Origin: Takakia lepidozioides
Lineage: Eukaryota; Streptophyta; Takakiopsida; Takakiales; Takakiaceae
Reading direction: 5' to 3'
Length of the DNA stretch: 64,000 bases
Assembly (NCBI GenBank): GCA_030704615.1
Contig: CM060731.1
Coordinates: forward strand, 9,298,001 to 9,362,000
The notes under the pieces were generated by a model. The model made no database searches and was not told the DNA's origin. It was given only the letters and a program-made list of their open reading frames with translations. Within the stretch, counting starts at the first letter, position 1, and each line of letters begins with the position of its first letter. Shown here piece by piece: positions 60,720-64,000 of the stretch. The position numbers were made by a program, and so were the translations under genes.

Positions 60720-61702
60720 AAGGAAAAAGATATTAATGAAAATATTTTTGTATTTATATATAATAAAATAGATATTCTATTTCTAGAGTTTCCATTCAGA
60801 AATGATGATATGACGTTCAAAATTGAATGAGTATTTAGCCTTATTATTTCATTTCATTCGAAACAAAATAATTGTAAGTCTTTTCTCTTTCTATTAGATA
60901 TTAAAAAAAGTTCTTTTGATAAAATATTACGAGTTTGAGAATAACGACGAATTATAAAATCTGGCATTTCATCTGCAAAAAGTCCCAATTGAATTGAAGG
61001 CAACAAGACTAGAAATTTTGACAGAACAAGGACATCCTCTGCTTTGACCCATGACTTCCCCAGGCAAGGTTCCACCTCAAATACCGAAGTACAAACCACA
61101 CAACAGATCTGTAATTTAGCTGAGCATAAAGTCACTGGATTTACTTGAGACAACATTAGAATATTAAAATATTGCCTAACAGACCTGCAGCTGCACCAAC
61201 CGTGGCAATCTCAGGGCCAACATCCACAGCACATTGATTGCATGCAAACCTTTCTATAAAGTCATGAAAATGGTAGAGACAGGATGACACGAAGAGTGTA
61301 CACATTATCACCCACAAGTGCACACCTCCATGCCCAAAGAGCACACAGCTTATCATAGATAATTTTTCCTCCACAGAAACCAAGTTTTCAAATGTGGACA
61401 AATGACTCAATGAAGAATATTAATATCATCCAGCATCTGAAGGCGGCGAAGATATCTGCAAACCCAGTGAGCAACTGAAACATTTTGTAATGTTGTTCTC
61501 CCCACTTTGTGAAACTGAGGAACAAGAGAGACTGGCTGCATGGCTAACGGGAGTCTCTGAAGTATAGCCAGTGTTCAGCCTTCTAAGCAACCACCTGGTC
61601 CAGCCTCCACCCCACATACCCGCTACTGTCGGTGAAAGCACCTGCAGACTGCTCTGAGTCCTCACGGGCAACATACACAGCAGATACCCAGAATGCCTCC
61701 AC
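60720..61702. other. AT-rich spacer and 3' flank of the succinyl-CoA ligase gene
   Basis: 60720-60985 is AT-rich and possibly organelle-derived. 60986-61702 probably includes the 3' UTR of the minus-strand gene. The minus-strand frames here (100, 84 and 82 codons) show no domain I can support. Confidence 0.4.
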
Positions 61703-63908
61703 TCATTGCTGTTTCAAAGCTTTGACAGCCTTTTTGGCAGCATCATCGAGATCGTCTGCAGTGATGATAGTCATTCCACTTTCCTATACCCCATTGCCCC
61801 AAGCCATGGGTATTGCATCCATTAGTATTTTTGATAATTCTAGTTCCTAGAGCTGATAGTGAAGAAAGACAGCCAAAGTTGAACTCCATAGAAACTTGGC
61901 AGAAACCAAACATAAACATTGACTCAGTAAAAGAAATAGGTACCTTGATTATAGTCTTGCCGATGTCAACATTAGTGCCCTCAAGGCGCACAACCAATGG
62001 GACTTTCAATGACACCTGAACATGCACAGCAGCAATCACATATACCGCTACATGATGATAACTTTGTTCTCCTAGTCCCAGAATTCAGGTAGGTTGTGTG
62101 CTATATGAACCCAAGCAAATATGGAAAAGGCAGGTGAGCTGTGAGCACCTGCTTAGCTGCATTGACAATGCCACTGGCAATAATATCACACTTCATGATG
62201 CCGCCAAAAATGTTGACCAGAATTACTTTCACTCTCGTGTCAGCTGTCAAAATCTTGAATGCTTCCACCACCTGCACATTTACAGTGGGTCAATCATTTT
62301 AGGGCTGGTGGGACAATGAGCATCACAACACCCACCACGACCCCTATGCACCAGGCATGCTTGCTTACACGAGTATATATGGGATCCACCTTCATGGAAG
62401 CAATTACCGGAAGCACCATTGAGAGTGCGGAATCTTTTGATGATTAGATAACTGATTTTCCAATGACTTCTAAATCAGTTAATAGGATGGTCTGAATACG
62501 GTTAAATAGGACATCCACCCCCATCAGAAACCTAAGACCAAGGATTGCCATCAACAGCGTCATAAATAATACAATCTGGAACTGGCATCCACCAGCAGGA
62601 AATCTCAACTAGCTGTTTATCTGCTACCCAGCCACACAACGAATAGGAAAGGAGAAGTCTGCCTGGTTCTCAGAGGCATTGCCACCAACGTCCAAGAAAT
62701 TGGCAGGGGTACCACCACTCAGCTTTATAATGTCCATGGTGGCCATGGCAAGCCCTGCTCCATTCACCATACATCCAATTTCTCCATCTAACCCTATGTA
62801 GTTTAAGTCTACTTCTGCAGCTGCCACCTGTCCACAACCAATTGCAAGCATCAGCAGGAAGCAAATCAATAAATCATAGTCTTGCTTTGGCCTTGCAAAG
62901 GTTTTTAACGAATAAGAATCAGGTGAGATTTGGCTCAGGTCTGGAACAGAGAAGTATGCACACAAGCATGATTCTTTGACAGTCTGGTTGTCATTATTAT
63001 TTAAATAAATACAACCGGATAATATGACAAACATTGTCCCCATTCCACAGAAATGCCAATAGGCTGCTATTAGCAGGTTGCATTAATCAAGTCTAAAAAA
63101 ACTGCAACGAAATGGTTATGGAACCTTGTTAAGAAAGCAATGATATGAATGACTGTTCCCTGACCGCAGCATCCGAGTAGAGGGCTGTGTTGCCAGGAGT
63201 CAATATATACTGTCTATGCTTACTAGGGTACCCAGGTCTGAGTTGCCTAGCCATACCTCCCGAGGATCCTCTTGAGTCTTGTCCCGCATCGCAAAAATTT
63301 CCTTTTGACGAAACGCTGCATTGTCATCAAAGTTGAGCTTCGCATCTGCTGCAACTATGCACCCATCTGCTGTCTCTGCCAAAGGATTTATCTGCAATCC
63401 TCCACATCCCAGAAAAGATCAGCAAGGCTGAAGAACTTGACCCAGTCAGTTGTGTCAACACTGATGACCTACAGGAACTTTTCCACGGAAATAGTTTGAT
63501 CTGTGCTCAGTCAATCTACTAGGAAACATATTGCCATGCAAATCTCCAAAAGCACAGAAACAAACGGATCACCGCCTTGTATCTCAGAGAGAATCACATG
63601 ATTTTATGGAGGCTGAGGATAAGTTCAGAAACCACAGACATAGATATGCTGTACATTTTGATCTAGAGGAATTGGGAAAGGAGAGTACAAGCAAGAAATC
63701 CAGTCCATACATTTCAGCATCCACCAATTTTTGAGGATGATAAGTATGAACTTACCTCAACAAGAGTGCAGTCAGACTCTGTGAAGAGCTTGTAAAGTTT
63801 CTTTACTTGATCAATCCCACCCTTCAAGTCCGCCTTCTTTGGCGCAAGCCCCTTCACCACCTCTTCCGCCTCAGCATCTGTTATGCCCTCATTGATGTTC
63901 ACTGGCAC
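61703..63908 (-). CDS. succinyl-CoA ligase (ADP-forming) beta subunit, C-terminal half; gene continues past the right edge
   Basis: Exons in transcription order: 63908-63756, 63391-63257, 62827-62663, 62271-62149, 62015-61944, 61783-61703, all phase 0, giving 242 residues. Blocks typical of the enzyme are [90 protein letters not shown] and [10 protein letters not shown]. With the alpha subunit it makes ATP from succinyl-CoA in the TCA cycle in the mitochondrial matrix. [10 protein letters not shown] and GGNA belong to the ligase domain. The N-terminal ATP-grasp domain and transit peptide lie beyond position 64000. The intron after 62663 appears to use a GC donor, since the protein requires ENQ to join VVEAFK. 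Confidence 0.96.
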
Positions 63909-64000
63909 CTGTGTCATCCCCCTCCCATGTCAATATCGACATCTCCAATGTTGCAAACTACAAACAGAGGCACAGCAAGAAAATCAGGCTCACATATGAT

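Overview
This window reads as nuclear DNA of a land plant. The genes are split into many short exons by GT-AG introns (plus a few GC-AG introns), and the families are plant-type: a two-domain group I WRKY factor, a KRYPTONITE-type SUVH histone methyltransferase and a MAP65. Non-coding space is full of decayed retroelements, SINEs and AT-rich repeats. Gene spacing, intron length and LINE type suggest a seed-free plant (fern, lycophyte or bryophyte), but that is an inference and the species cannot be named.

Layout, left to right. 473-7078 (+) is a complete SUVH4/KYP-like H3K9 methyltransferase, followed directly by a degenerate tandem copy of its last exon. About 7.3-12.1 kb is intergenic with only weak coding hints. 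12150-16704 (+) is a complete group I WRKY gene with a SINE in its fourth intron. 17576-20457 and 27445-30173 (both -) are two tandem aldo-keto reductase genes with identical exon structure. The 7 kb between them is filled by a 5.7 kb palindromic element with ~320 bp inverted arms. One arm carries a nested 750 bp TIR element. The interior holds a hairpin-forming satellite with higher-order structure, a pair of 200 bp direct repeats, a T-rich repeat and a small exon-like open stretch.

31967-43054 (-) is an AMBRA1-type WD40 gene. A 3.9 kb intron in it is packed with 5'-truncated LINE copies, LINE tails and GA microsatellites, and another intron holds a second copy of the SINE. 44674-48476 (+) is a complete FCF1/UTP24 pre-rRNA endonuclease gene whose nine exons give exactly 198 residues. 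52192-56578 (+) is a complete MAP65 microtubule bundler. 57.7-60.5 kb holds a broken Ty3/gypsy element with a possible LTR, then a short plastid 23S rRNA fragment. 61703-63908 (-) is the 3' half of a mitochondrial succinyl-CoA ligase beta-subunit gene, which continues beyond the right edge.

The genes do not form a pathway; they are mostly housekeeping and regulatory loci. The more novel material is the repeat architecture. Exon joins were made by hand from reading-frame continuity, splice signals and family knowledge. They add up in phase for every gene except one missing exon of the AMBRA1-type gene.
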